Numbered from the stretch's first letter, positions 1-11,033 are shown. The stretch: 62,601 nucleotides of DNA from Desulfobotulus pelophilus (GCF_026155325.1 NZ_JAPFPW010000018.1:1-62601), one strand, 5' to 3'. Numbers and translations are program-made. The notes: generated from the sequence alone by a model not told the origin.

Positions 1-3000
1 CACCATGGATGTTGCCCCAGGAGCTTAAGCCGAAAGCGCCGCTCTCAAGGTGGGTTTCAAAAAGCTCCCAGGCACCGGAGCTGCTTTCGTAACGATAGGC
101 CGAGGGCCTGCCGCTGCTGTCCCTTTTATGGATGAGAATGCGGTATCTGCCGCGGATGTAGGTACCCGTGCCGGACTTTTCATAGGCGTAGCCATTGAAG
201 AAAAGACGGGTGGGATCTTTGGCATCTTCGCCCTCACTTCCTTCAAAAACAGACCAAATGCGGCTGTGGATATTAAAATCCCAATTGCCGTAGCTGTAGT
301 TGCGCACAAGACCCAGACGGCCGCCCTGGGCCTGTACCCAGAGGTCCGTCTCACCATGGACGAACTCCCCCGTAAGGGGAAGAACAGAGGAACCCACGGG
401 AACGCAGCGGTACTTACCGCATTCGTCGGATGCCCAATGCACGCAGTCACCACATTCAGATTCTGCGGCAGCCCGACTGCCGCTGCCCGCATCCTGGCAG
501 GAGCCGGAAACCGATAGAGAGGCTCCCGTTGAAGAACCGCTCTCCCCTTCGCGCCCCCCTCCGGGTAAGGGATCACAACTGCCCTCATCCGTGGCGATCT
601 CCCTTGCCGCCGGTGTCCAGATACCGGAAGAACCCCAGCCACCACCTCCCATACCACCGCCCCAGCTGATGCCGCCGCCTCCCGGACTTCCCGGAGCAGG
701 CTGATGCGCCGATGTCCGCCAGGGGCGGGTAAAACAATGGGGTATTCTGCCGGAATAGGGGCAGCCATTGGCCGCCACTCCCTGGTAGGAGGTATAAACA
801 CAGGCCCGGTAGGCCCCTCCGCTGCCACCACCGCTTTCCATCTCATCCGCAGGATCCAGGCTACGAAGCGTCACAAGACGGTAGGGAATACGGATACTTT
901 CTTTGGCTCCCAGCATTGCAGGAACGCCCGACAAAAGCTGATACTGAATGTGGCTATCGTTTTCCGGGAGCTGCACTGCAAGATTATCCGCTGCGATCAG
1001 GCCGTGGTTGGTGCACACAAATTCACCGGTGAACACATCTCCGGCCTTCAGATCCGGAAGGGATATGGTTCCCGGCTCACACACCACTACAGGGGCTGGC
1101 ACATTGGTTTCATAAATCATGGTAAGAACAATGTCATAGCTGTCCTGCAGGGTGGTTTCAACTACGCGCCACTCCACCGTGACAAAATTGTACTCCAGAA
1201 ACAAAGCCTCGCTCACCGTTATGCCCGGCTTAATCCACACCCGGCCGGTAGTTTCCTGATGCCCCGCCGCACGGACCCGGTACTTGTAGATCCCTGCGGG
1301 AAGATCACGCAGCAGCGCTTCACCATGACCATCGCTTTTTGCATTAAAATGAAAAGACAGATTTTTCTCATGCTGCAAAACGATACTGGCATCCTTCAGA
1401 CCCTGTATGGCCTCATTGTCCGGCCCCAGGGAACCGGTATAGATATTCTGCACCTTGAACAGAACATGCCCCCGGCCATTCTGAGTTACGGACACATAAA
1501 ACGGAATGGATACTGCCGGATGATTGTCTGCTTCTGCCGTGAGAAAAAAGGTGTACAGACCTTCACGGGTTCTCAGGGGAGGAACCAGCGTAACCGGTAC
1601 ATCAAGGCTTTCCCCCGTACGGAGGAGGGAAGAAAGCCCTGTATGGTTAAGGATCACCCAGTCCGGAGCCTCACCACCGCCCTCTCCCTTCAGGGTAAAG
1701 CGCAGACCCTCCGCATCCGCAAGGCCCCTATTCGTAAAGCGAATGGTCTCAACGGGGTGATCACCCGGGACAAGCCCTGTTTCTCTGAAAGAAGGAAAAA
1801 CAAGCCGTGGCATGGCTTCCGTAAAGGAGATGTCCAGATGAACATGAGCCCAGGGCTTATGCCCCGTCTCTTCACTTACAAGACGGAGTATCAAAGAACC
1901 ATGCTCAGCCACCTGATTACTCCCGCTGATCCGAAGATGGACCCAAGCCTTTCTCCCTCCGTCCAGCACTTCAATGGGCGAACCTCCATCCCATGACAGG
2001 CCCTCCATAAAAGCATTGGCTGGCTGATCCGACTCATCATAAACAAACCGCAGATTGCTTACACCGGTTCCCTCCGCAACCTCAACCTGAATGGGGATAC
2101 TTTCCTCGTAGTTTTTCGGAAGAGTCAGGCGAATACGTGAAGGATACAGCCCCACCCGTGCGATGGTAAAGGCCGCCTGAACCGGCCGCTCCATAAGATC
2201 CGGGTGCAGAGCGGCCACCTCAAAGGTTCCCGATTCCTTTACCGTGGGCCGGAAGGTGTAGGAAAATGTGCCGTCAGAACCGCTGACCAGAGCGATCTTT
2301 CGCTCAAAACCCCTTTGCATGATAACGAGGTTCAGAGGGGTGTGGGGAAGATTCCGCCCGCTCGTCCGCTCATAGACCCTTCCTTCTATCTGCACGTCCT
2401 GATCATGGGCAAGCCTGGGAAAAACCGAAACCACCTCAGCTGCATAGGATGTCTCCACAAGGGTCACACCCACGGCGCTGCCAAAGCCCCGAAGTTCATG
2501 GGGATGATCCGTGGCAAAACCATGAAAAACACGATCTATTTCAAGCCTGAGAACAACATCATCTGGCGCGGACAGAGGGATGGGAAGCAGCAGCGGATTG
2601 GAGGTAAAGCGTTCTCCCGGAGGAATACGCACAAGACTCTGCCCAGTGGCAAGGGTATAAACGGACTCCCCCGTTGCCTGCAGAAAATTCACCACAGAAA
2701 GGGTGTTGTCATCACTGTCCGTCAGTCGAAACCGGATATCCTGCGAAGGATTTTTCCCAAAACTGCGGGCTGTCAGAATTTCCACATCTTCGCTGCCCGT
2801 ATTTTCAAGAAAGAAACGCACCTTCCCCGCCCCACCACGGATCATGTTTTCCGAACGAATACCTGCGGCCAGCATGCCTTCTCCCACAGCCATAGTCTGA
2901 GCCCGCCAAATCTGCGCCCGGATACCGGGTTCAGGATTCTGCTGAACCCTCAGCGACAGGGTTTCCCTGTCTTTTAATCCGGCATATCCCGGCACCACGA

Positions 3001-6000
3001 CAGGAACCCTGAGCGTTTCACCCGGAGACAGGTTAAAGGGACTGCTGCCATGATCCCGATTCCCTATTCCTGCCGCAAGTTCAAGTCCCGCAAGAGAAGA
3101 GGTACCCTTGTTTGTCACATCGCAAAAAAGGCGGTTCATGATACCACGACGCAGCAGGCTGTTATCAGAAAGCGCCACTTCAACAAGGGGGAGATGCACA
3201 CTCCGACCGGGGCTTTCTTCGCCGTTACCATCCACAGCCACAATATGATAAACTCGTTCATCACCGGTGTATCCCCTGTCTTCCATCTGATAAAAAATAA
3301 CAGGCTCCTCCCCTACCGGCATCAACTGCCCGGGCGGTCCCATGGACACCACAAAACCGGCAAAGCTGCCACCGGGATGGGTCCAGGAAAAAACGGGAAG
3401 CTCATCTTCGTTACGGCTTACAAGAAGTCTGTCCGGAGGAAGAAGATGGAAGTTGAGATAAACGGAACCGGAAGGAAAGGATTCATTTCCCGCACTGTCA
3501 ACAGCCGTTACGGCATAGGTATGATGGGTTGGCGAAGGGCTTGTATCCAGTGCCTGCTTCTCACCAAAAACCGCCTCTACGGGAAACAGCCCATCCGTGG
3601 AATCAATGACGGATCCATGGGAACGATACAGCCTGTGGGACACCACATGTGCGCCATCCCCTTTCCAACGGGCCTCTATACCCGATGGTAGCAGGTTGAG
3701 ACTCAGATCATAGGGGGCGGGGGGAAGGGAAACCAGTGCCAGAATCTCTGCGGGTTCCGAAAAAGCGCTTTCCGCCTCCTCACCATTTTCCCGTCTCAGG
3801 CTTGTCAGGACATAGGTATACCTCCCATCTTCCGCGACCCTGTCCTCAAAACCTTCTACATCGCCTTCCACCTCCCCGATCAGTGCAAAATCCCCGCGGC
3901 CGCCATCCCTCCTGTAAATCCTGCAACCGGAGCTTTCTTCCACCCTGCGCCAGCTCAGAGCCACACCGCCCCCCGGCAAAGCCCTTGCCTCCAATTCAGA
4001 AGGAGGCGCAAGGGGTGGGAGCTCACCGGCATACACCTGAAATCGATTGAGTGCGGCAATCTGCGAGCCTTCATTATCGAGAAGACAGCGGGCCAGAAAA
4101 ACAAAAGACAACATTTCTGGTTCAACCACACCCGCATCAAGGGGAAGATCCAGGTGTCCTTTCCAGGTTTCAGCATCACCGTGAACCGTACTTATCCTCC
4201 GGACATCAGCAACCTCTGTTTGCTTCCTGCCCTTTCCGAAAAGGAAAAAAGAAAATTCCGGGCTGCTGCCATCAGCCACCGCCTTATCCAGACCTGCGGT
4301 GAATTCCACGCGGAGAGGGCTGGCATTATTGTGAACGGGAGCAGCCGGGTCAAGGACAAGACGACGGACAACAGGACCATCCGTATCAATCTGCAGGCTC
4401 ATGCCAAGATCAATCTCCGTACCCCGGTTACCCACCAGATCCCTTGCGGAAAATACGGCCAGTGCCCGGCCTGACGGGGTGGATGCCTCCATATCAAAAT
4501 ACCCCTCATACTCAAGAGCACCGGTCTTTCTCAGCTCCATGGGAAAGGGCTGCCCTCCGTGCGGAGTGATCCCGAAAAAAGGTGCCGCCATCAAAGGCTC
4601 GCTCACCTGTATCCGGGCCCGTACGCGCCCCCGGCCAAAAGCACCGTTTACGGGATGAACCCTGCCATCGGATTCATAATATATACTGGCCCGCGGACCC
4701 GTACCATCCGATACAACGGAGACTTCTTCAGAAAGGGCACTTTCATTACCCGCTCTGTCTGTAACCGTAATACGGTAATACCAGAGCCCATCCTCCGGGG
4801 GCATGTCCCTGTAATGCAGACCCGCTATGGGCCTTGCGTTCACTCTGCCTGCCCCGCCCGCATCGGTAAAGGAAGCGGCACTGCGGTAAAGGGTATAACC
4901 GGCCATGTCTCTCTCATCACCCGCTGACCATGCAAGACGAACCCCTCCACCTTCCAGTGCCTCTGCGGAAAGCTTTGCGGGAGTAGACGGTACACTGACA
5001 TCAACTTCAATGGAAACAGGCTCACTCAATGGCCCCATACCCGACCGGTTAACGGCAGCAGCCTGAATGCTGTGACTGCCGGAAGCCAGAAGCAGGGTTA
5101 CCTCAAAATGCCCTTTCCGGTCCGGCACAAGGAGGCCTCCCCAGGCCTCTCCATTCAGGTAAAGCTGAATCCTGTTCTTCTCTTCCGTTTCACCCCTAAC
5201 CTGAATCTCCGTTCGGTTGACAATCCAGCCATTACGGGGTTCGCTAATCCGGGGAGCCGTAGGCAAATTCATCTGAATCCGGATATTTCTAGAAAAAGTA
5301 CTGATATTATTCAGGGAATCATGGGCAACGATACGGAAGGTATAAGAGCGGTCTTCCAGCTCATGGATATTCACGCGCCAGCTATAGGGACTTCCGTAAT
5401 CCGTATGGTGCAGCACATCATCCAGAAAAAACTCAATACGGCTGACACCCGAAGGATCTTCCGCCCGAAGACGGATCAGACCGGAATCTGCAATAACAAA
5501 TCCCTCTTCAAGGGGTCTTCCATCCATCATCACATCCATAATCAACGGCCCTTCTTCATCGGACTGCGGAGTTGCCCCAAGACTTTCCACATGGGGATTC
5601 TGCCCTCCCGAACGATTCACCGCTGCTACGGCCAGATAATAGGTCTCATGACTGGTAAGCCCTGCCACACCAGCCTGTGTACCCGTTACCACAAGAACCG
5701 GCTTCATCCCCTCCGTTGACGTAAAAGGGGCGGATGACTGGTACACCGCATAATGACGGAGGCTGCTTACGGGTTCCACCGGATCCCAGCGGAGCAGCAG
5801 AGTTTCTCCCTCAGGCCGTATACTCAGCCCCGAAGGATTGGAAAGCCAGGTATGAGCACCTGTGCTGACACCAAGACTTTCCATGCCCCGGCTATTCACA
5901 CTCCGGATCTGAAAGGTATAAGCCGATGCCTCCGCAAGCCCCACCTTTTCATAGGAGGTGGCATCCGCACCAAGGATTTCTGGTGTCAGACTGTTGTTAA

Positions 6001-9000
6001 AATAGATTCTGTACCCCTCAAGGTCGCTGTGCTGATTTTCCGGAGACTGCCAGGTAAAATACAGCCGGTCCGCAAAAGAATGAACGGAGAGATTGACCAC
6101 ATCCAGAGGAGCCTGCCTGTTCACGGGAATCGCCGACACGGGTGTCACTTCTTTCAGCATATTTCCCGCTTCATCCACAGCCACCACGGCAAACCAGTAG
6201 AGTCTTCCCCTGGCAAGATTCTGTACCACATAGGAAAAGATACCCGCATTCACCACGCCACAGGGTTCTCGATCTTCCACACTGGAAAAGGGAGTCGTTT
6301 CACAAAAAATCAGATACCGCTCAATATCTCCATGCAACGCTTCATTGTAACCGATCCAGTCCAGCAGGACCGTAGTACCGTTCCCGTCTCCACTGGCCGT
6401 CAGATTCTGAACGGAAGGAGGGGGTATATCATCAAAAACAATACGCACCCTGGCTTCAGGACTGACATTACCGGCCCTGTCCTTTGCGGTGAAAACAAAC
6501 TGGTTCAAACCCTGCTGCAACCGTACCCTGTGCTCCCATTGCAGAGCGGCTGTGTGCCCGGTGATAGGCTCTCCATTCATGGAAAGGGCAGAAAAAGCCT
6601 CCTTCTGGCCCCGGAGTATCTGGGTTATGGTGTGGGTTGGAGAAAAAACAGGTTCCACCACTGGCTGACCGGGTGCCACCCTATCCACCGTAAAGATGCG
6701 GGTAAAGCCAGACGCATTGGCCACTTTATCCACAAGAAGTCCCTCTACAGTATAGACATCATCGCTGAAATCCTGTTCCGGGACAAAGACCGCCGTATCT
6801 TCTGTCAGGGTCCATGTTCCCGGTACGGAGTTCTGCCTTTCGTTTTTTACCGTAAACCAGCTGTTTTCCGCGTCAAAGCCGACACCATGTTCCCTCCAGG
6901 AAAGAGAAATCCTTTCCGGAGAATAATTCAGAAAAGCTACGGCAGGTGCAAACGCTGTCAGGGCAGGGGGCATTACATCCACAAAAACATCCACCCAAAC
7001 GGGATCACTTGCCGCACCCGCCCTGCTGATCGTCTGGATCTCTAGATGATTTATTCCTTCATAAAGATTATCGGCGTGATATCCTGTCCAAAAATAAACA
7101 CTCCAAGGGCCACTTCCCGTAGCTGTCTTCGCAATAATTCTGTTTCCTCTGCGGATTCTTACCCAGGTATCGTCGTCCCGCTCACCTCTGAGGGTAATGT
7201 TCCGAATATTGGAATAATTAACCTCCGGACGGGGCAGGACAGGACCGGAAAATACACTGTCTCCTGTTATGACAGGCGAAGAAGGTCGATCCGGTTTGAT
7301 TGTAAACTCAAAAAAATAATCCTTATGGTTGCCTGCAAGGTCCGTAGCCCTGAGATCCATGCGGTAAAGCCCCGCATCCATGGGAAGGGTGGAGGGGATA
7401 AAGGAAAAGCAGTCTCCGCTCACCCGCCGGGTTCCGGGAATCAAACGCCCCTCCCTGCTCAGCACAAGGCTTTGCAGGGTAACCTCACTGTTCACACGCC
7501 CCCCATGGAGGTCCCTGATATGGGCATCCACTTGACTCACCTGATGGATCAGCGCCCCATGGGCAGGCGTACTGCTGTACATCTCCGGCGGCGTGGTATC
7601 GGCAATGCTACCAAGACTCACCTCATAACTATTGTTTCCCTCATCATCTTCAACAATATTATTGTATATATCCGCCACCACCCTGAGCACTGCAGGTCCC
7701 ACCCGGGCGGACCAGATGATGCCAAGCTGAATGGACTCCCCCGCTGCCAGCCCCTGAACATGGTGTCTCCCCACATGGCTGCCATTAACATAAAATCCCA
7801 CTTCAAAACGGGAAACAGCAGGTCCTGCGCCCTGATTTGTAATGGTAGCCGTCACCGCAACCTGCTGACCCGCTTCAATGCCCGCAGGAGGGTCCCATGA
7901 AAGATGGCTCACCACCAGATCCGCCTGCGCACCGGCTGTCGTAAAACGCCAGACAGGTCCATGAGTTTCCAAACCATGGCTGTTCCGGCTCACCACACGC
8001 CAGAAATAGGTGGTCTCCGGTTCGACTTCAAGGGAGAAGAAAGACCGGTCAAGACCTTCGGCCAGAACAGTAAGGCTGTTTTCATCTCTACCCCATAAAA
8101 GCAGGTAATGAACCTTCTCCTTTGGGTCAGGGTCCCCTCCATCCCACTCAAGCAAGATCTCTCTGCCGGGAAAAAGCAATTCTGCAGCTTCATCCAACGG
8201 CCGTGGATTCCGAGGCACAAAGGGCCTATCACTGATCATAGAATCGGGGGCACAGACACCGGGCTCCTCAAGCCATGGGTCTACCACCACATTCCCTGAT
8301 ACCCAATCCCCTGTATAACCAGGGCCATGGGGATCACCCCACCAGTTATGGGCAGCGATCACACCTTGACCACCCGTATGTTCCAGTCCACACTGCCTGT
8401 TTTGGATAAAATGATTATGCCGAATCACCGGATCAATAGTCATTTGCGCCGTAATACCAACCTCATTTTTTCTGATCGTGTTGCATTCAAGGGAAATATT
8501 GCTACTCTCTTGCCCATACAGTCGGATGCCGGAACCGGAACTATTCTGTATGGTACTGAAACGTATGGCAGGGCTGGAATAAAGAGCATATATATTTTGC
8601 CCTCCACCGTAGCCCCCATATTCCACAACAGCATGCTCCAGCACAGAATTCTCCCCCGCTGTCCGGTCAAAGAGAATCCCGCGCCAGAAACCAGAAAAGG
8701 GAAAAGGGGTATTGGCCGTAAAAAGGATAGGAGCATCGGTGGTTCCCCGGGCAATCAGTGCTCCGGGATCAGAATAATCATAGCGACTACCCACGCCAAG
8801 GGAAGAACCACTGTTGAAACGAAGCTCGGTGCCGGGCTCCAGAGTCAGGGTAGTGACACCCTCACGCCCATCCCTGCCCCGTACATACAGACCGGCAATA
8901 AGCGCATAGGGAATGGAAGATTGCCAGGTACTGCTGCGGCTCAGGCTGGAATCCCGCACCACAATGGCACTGTCTGCGTCCAGCCCCAGAAACTCCGCCC

Positions 9001-10972
9001 CTGCCACAAAAGCCCCCGTAAGGTCGGCAGGAAGGCGTACGGGAAAGGCATGGTTCCAGTACACCGTATTGGCATCAAAAAGAACTTCACCCCGCCCTTC
9101 AAAATCCAGACCATTGTGCAGGGTGCTGTTGTAGAGCACTCCTCCCACATCCCCGCTATAACGAAGATCATAGGCAAGATTCTCCGTAAAATGGCAGTAG
9201 GAAAGGGCAGGAGACGCATGACTGATAAAAACAGCAGGCCGGCCTCGCCTGCCCGCATGGGCCACCATGCAGTGGTCCATACGGCTGCCGGTCCCCTCAC
9301 TGCTGGCAAGAAACTGAATTTCCTGCCAGTAGCCGGGCACGGGTTCCCTGGTATTGGCCACAAACCGAATGGGAAAATCACTGCTGCCCCTTGCTATCAG
9401 AGCCCCCGGCTCCCCATTTGCGTTAGTGTTGCCAACAACAAAGGCAGTAGCAGCATTGAAACGAAGCTCGGTGCCGGGCTTCAGAGTCAGGGTGGTAACA
9501 CCCCTACCCCCATCCCTGCCCTGTACATACAGGCCGGAAATAAGCGCATAGGGAATGGAAGATTGCCAGATACTGCTGCGGCTCAGGTTGGGATCCCACA
9601 CCACAATGGCACTGTCTGCGTCCAGCCCCAGAAATTCCGCCCCTGCCACAAAGGGCCCCGTATTGTTCGCAGGAAGGCGCACGGGAAAGGCATGGTTCCA
9701 GTACACCGTATTGGCATCAAAAAGAACTTCACCCTGCCCCCCAAAATCCAGACCATTGTGCAGGGTGCTGTTGTAGAGCACTCCTCCCACATACCCGCTA
9801 TAACGAAGATCATAGGCAAGATTCTCCGTAAAATAGCAGGAGGAAAGGGCAGGAGACGCATGACTGATAAAAACAGCAGGTCGGCCTCCCCTGCCCGCAT
9901 GGGCCACCATGCAGTGGTCCATGCGGCTGCCGGTCCCCTCACTGCTGGGAAGAAACTGAATTTCCTGCCAGTAGCCGGGTACGGGCTCCCTGGTATTGGC
10001 CACAAACCGGATGGGAAAGGCACTGCTGCCCCTTGCTATCAGGGCTCCCGGCTCCCCATTTGCGTCTGTGCTTCCGATGACAAGGGAAAAACCAGTATTG
10101 AAGCGAAGCTCGGTGCCGGGCTCCAGAGTCAGGGTAGTGACACCCTCACGCCCATCCCTGCCCCGTACATACAGACCGGCAATAAGCGCATAGGGAATGG
10201 AAGATTGCCAGGTACTGCTGCGGCTCAGACTGGAATCCCACACCACAATGGCACTGTCTGCGTCCAGCCCCAGAAACTCAGCCCCTGCCACAAATGACCC
10301 CGTATTGTTCGCAGGAAGGCGCACGGGAAAGGCATGGTTCCAGTACACCGTATTGGCATCAAAAAGCACCTCACCCTGTCCCCTAAAATCCAGACCATTG
10401 TTCAGGATGCTGTTGTAGAGCACTCCTCCCACATCCCCGCTGTAACGAAGATCATAGGCAAGATTCTCCGTAAAATGGCAGAAAGACAGGAGCGGGGCCG
10501 CATGGTCTGCGGCAAGGGCAGGGACTCCACCTCTTCCCGCATGGGAAATAATGCTATGTTCCACACTTCCTTTTCCGGTTTTCTGAAAATGGATTCCCCT
10601 CCAGTATCCGGAGCCGGGTTCCGTACTGTGGGCCACAAAACGAATGGGCGCACCTTCACGGCCCCGGGCAATGAGGGCACCAGGATCACCGCTGCTGCCT
10701 CCAATCACAAGCTGAGCATGGGCATGAAAGCGCACTTCCACACCCGGCTCCAGAATCAGAGTAGTCACATCGTCATCCCCGTCCCTGCCACGGACAGTCA
10801 GGGTTGAAGTGACAATATAGGGGCTTCCTGCCAGACTCCATGTTGTATCTTTGGTAATGACACCGCTGACCATGGTTTCTGCAAAAGCGGCATTACTGAT
10901 AAACAATATGGAGAAGATCCATGCGATCCAGAGAAAAGGCCGTAACGATATACGACAACATGACGAAAACAT
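1..10972 (-). CDS. Giant exported Rhs/YD-type surface protein (3' end outside window)
   Basis: Read leftwards from ATG at 10972, the frame reaches the window edge in phase, giving at least 3,657 codons with no C terminus. I translated it by hand and sampled it rather than checking every codon. A GGGAG ribosome site lies about 10 bases upstream. Residues 1-31 form a signal peptide ending AFA. Next come ~214-residue units with beta-helix character (~55-820), an FN3-like domain (~905-1015), a CARDB-like domain (~1018-1125) and a long run of FN3/Ig-like and carboxypeptidase-regulatory-like domains to ~3400. A Gly-rich linker (~3425-3458) and a Cys-rich stretch follow, then from ~3530 a DUF6531-like Rhs entry (GEFVHGETDL). 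Rhs proteins usually carry YD-repeat shells and often a variable toxin tip; any such tip here would lie beyond the edge. It is the last visible gene of a four-gene minus-strand cluster, 61 bases after the rhodanese-like gene. A surface adhesin or contact-dependent effector role is inferred. Confidence 0.85.
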   Translation of the reverse strand, partial: MFSSCCRISLRPFLWIAWIFSILFISNAAFAETMVSGVITKDTTWSLAGSPYIVTSTLTVRGRDGDDDVTTLILEPGVEVRFHAHAQLVIGGSSGDPGALIARGREGAPIRFVAHSTEPGSGYWRGIHFQKTGKGSVEHSIISHAGRGGVPALAADHAAPLLSFCHFTENLAYDLRYSGDVGGVLYNSILNNGLDFRGQGEVLFDANTVYWNHAFPVRLPANNTGSFVAGAEFLGLDADSAIVVWDSSLSRSSTWQSSIPYALIAGLYVRGRDGREGVTTLTLEPGTELRFNTGFSLVIGSTDANGEPGALIARGSSAFPIRFVANTREPVPGYWQEIQFLPSSEGTGSRMDHCMVAHAGRGGRPAVFISHASPALSSCYFTENLAYDLRYSGYVGGVLYNSTLHNGLDFGGQGEVLFDANTVYWNHAFPVRLPANNTGPFVAGAEFLGLDADSAIVVWDPNLSRSSIWQSSIPYALISGLYVQGRDGGRGVTTLTLKPGTELRFNAATAFVVGNTNANGEPGALIARGSSDFPIRFVANTREPVPGYWQEIQFLASSEGTGSRMDHCMVAHAGRRGRPAVFISHASPALSYCHFTENLAYDLRYSGDVGGVLYNSTLHNGLDFEGRGEVLFDANTVYWNHAFPVRLPADLTGAFVAGAEFLGLDADSAIVVRDSSLSRSSTWQSSIPYALIAGLYVRGRDGREGVTTLTLEPGTELRFNSGSSLGVGSRYDYSDPGALIARGTTDAPILFTANTPFPFSGFWRGILFDRTAGENSVLEHAVVEYGGYGGGQNIYALYSSPAIRFSTIQNSSGSGIRLYGQESSNISLECNTIRKNEVGITAQMTIDPVIRHNHFIQNRQCGLEHTGGQGVIAAHNWWGDPHGPGYTGDWVSGNVVVDPWLEEPGVCAPDSMISDRPFVPRNPRPLDEAAELLFPGREILLEWDGGDPDPKEKVHYLLLWGRDENSLTVLAEGLDRSFFSLEVEPETTYFWRVVSRNSHGLETHGPVWRFTTAGAQADLVVSHLSWDPPAGIEAGQQVAVTATITNQGAGPAVSRFEVGFYVNGSHVGRHHVQGLAAGESIQLGIIWSARVGPAVLRVVADIYNNIVEDDEGNNSYEVSLGSIADTTPPEMYSSTPAHGALIHQVSQVDAHIRDLHGGRVNSEVTLQSLVLSREGRLIPGTRRVSGDCFSFIPSTLPMDAGLYRMDLRATDLAGNHKDYFFEFTIKPDRPSSPVITGDSVFSGPVLPRPEVNYSNIRNITLRGERDDDTWVRIRRGNRIIAKTATGSGPWSVYFWTGYHADNLYEGINHLEIQTISRAGAASDPVWVDVFVDVMPPALTAFAPAVAFLNYSPERISLSWREHGVGFDAENSWFTVKNERQNSVPGTWTLTEDTAVFVPEQDFSDDVYTVEGLLVDKVANASGFTRIFTVDRVAPGQPVVEPVFSPTHTITQILRGQKEAFSALSMNGEPITGHTAALQWEHRVRLQQGLNQFVFTAKDRAGNVSPEARVRIVFDDIPPPSVQNLTASGDGNGTTVLLDWIGYNEALHGDIERYLIFCETTPFSSVEDREPCGVVNAGIFSYVVQNLARGRLYWFAVVAVDEAGNMLKEVTPVSAIPVNRQAPLDVVNLSVHSFADRLYFTWQSPENQHSDLEGYRIYFNNSLTPEILGADATSYEKVGLAEASAYTFQIRSVNSRGMESLGVSTGAHTWLSNPSGLSIRPEGETLLLRWDPVEPVSSLRHYAVYQSSAPFTSTEGMKPVLVVTGTQAGVAGLTSHETYYLAVAAVNRSGGQNPHVESLGATPQSDEEGPLIMDVMMDGRPLEEGFVIADSGLIRLRAEDPSGVSRIEFFLDDVLHHTDYGSPYSWRVNIHELEDRSYTFRIVAHDSLNNISTFSRNIRIQMNLPTAPRISEPRNGWIVNRTEIQVRGETEEKNRIQLYLNGEAWGGLLVPDRKGHFEVTLLLASGSHSIQAAAVNRSGMGPLSEPVSIEVDVSVPSTPAKLSAEALEGGGVRLAWSAGDERDMAGYTLYRSAASFTDAGGAGRVNARPIAGLHYRDMPPEDGLWYYRITVTDRAGNESALSEEVSVVSDGTGPRASIYYESDGRVHPVNGAFGRGRVRARIQVSEPLMAAPFFGITPHGGQPFPMELRKTGALEYEGYFDMEASTPSGRALAVFSARDLVGNRGTEIDLGMSLQIDTDGPVVRRLVLDPAAPVHNNASPLRVEFTAGLDKAVADGSSPEFSFFLFGKGRKQTEVADVRRISTVHGDAETWKGHLDLPLDAGVVEPEMLSFVFLARCLLDNEGSQIAALNRFQVYAGELPPLAPPSELEARALPGGGVALSWRRVEESSGCRIYRRDGGRGDFALIGEVEGDVEGFEDRVAEDGRYTYVLTSLRRENGEEAESAFSEPAEILALVSLPPAPYDLSLNLLPSGIEARWKGDGAHVVSHRLYRSHGSVIDSTDGLFPVEAVFGEKQALDTSPSPTHHTYAVTAVDSAGNESFPSGSVYLNFHLLPPDRLLVSRNEDELPVFSWTHPGGSFAGFVVSMGPPGQLMPVGEEPVIFYQMEDRGYTGDERVYHIVAVDGNGEESPGRSVHLPLVEVALSDNSLLRRGIMNRLFCDVTNKGTSSLAGLELAAGIGNRDHGSSPFNLSPGETLRVPVVVPGYAGLKDRETLSLRVQQNPEPGIRAQIWRAQTMAVGEGMLAAGIRSENMIRGGAGKVRFFLENTGSEDVEILTARSFGKNPSQDIRFRLTDSDDNTLSVVNFLQATGESVYTLATGQSLVRIPPGERFTSNPLLLPIPLSAPDDVVLRLEIDRVFHGFATDHPHELRGFGSAVGVTLVETSYAAEVVSVFPRLAHDQDVQIEGRVYERTSGRNLPHTPLNLVIMQRGFERKIALVSGSDGTFSYTFRPTVKESGTFEVAALHPDLMERPVQAAFTIARVGLYPSRIRLTLPKNYEESIPIQVEVAEGTGVSNLRFVYDESDQPANAFMEGLSWDGGSPIEVLDGGRKAWVHLRISGSNQVAEHGSLILRLVSEETGHKPWAHVHLDISFTEAMPRLVFPSFRETGLVPGDHPVETIRFTNRGLADAEGLRFTLKGEGGGEAPDWVILNHTGLSSLLRTGESLDVPVTLVPPLRTREGLYTFFLTAEADNHPAVSIPFYVSVTQNGRGHVLFKVQNIYTGSLGPDNEAIQGLKDASIVLQHEKNLSFHFNAKSDGHGEALLRDLPAGIYKYRVRAAGHQETTGRVWIKPGITVSEALFLEYNFVTVEWRVVETTLQDSYDIVLTMIYETNVPAPVVVCEPGTISLPDLKAGDVFTGEFVCTNHGLIAADNLAVQLPENDSHIQYQLLSGVPAMLGAKESIRIPYRLVTLRSLDPADEMESGGGSGGAYRACVYTSYQGVAANGCPYSGRIPHCFTRPWRTSAHQPAPGSPGGGGISWGGGMGGGGWGSSGIWTPAAREIATDEGSCDPLPGGGREGESGSSTGASLSVSGSCQDAGSGSRAAAESECGDCVHWASDECGKYRCVPVGSSVLPLTGEFVHGETDLWVQAQGGRLGLVRNYSYGNWDFNIHSRIWSVFEGSEGEDAKDPTRLFFNGYAYEKSGTGTYIRGRYRILIHKRDSSGRPSAYRYESSSGAWELFETHLESGAFGLSSWGNIHG
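8821..10746 (-). repeat. 642-bp in-frame tandem repeat inside the giant Rhs-type gene
   Basis: The same sequence phase recurs at 8821, 9463 and 10105, exactly 642 bases (214 codons) apart. The first two copies match at roughly nine bases in ten by eye. The third copy is near-identical over its left 400 bases and diverges towards 10746, which encodes the N-terminal copy. Each unit encodes one beta-helix-like module. The unit length keeps the reading frame, so gain or loss of a copy would change protein length without breaking it. Confidence 0.9.
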
Positions 10973-11033
10973 GGCTTGGCAGCTCCCTTTTTCTGGCAGA
11001 GCCGAGGCCCTGCATCCCTTGGACAATAAGCTG

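Noticed and set aside
704-10297. Long plus-strand open frames (up to ~650 codons) across the first 10 kb
   Set aside because: They are codon-for-codon antisense to the giant minus-strand gene, lack ribosome sites and have a His/Arg/Pro-rich composition with no recognisable domain. The repeated look comes from the 642-bp repeat of the real gene.
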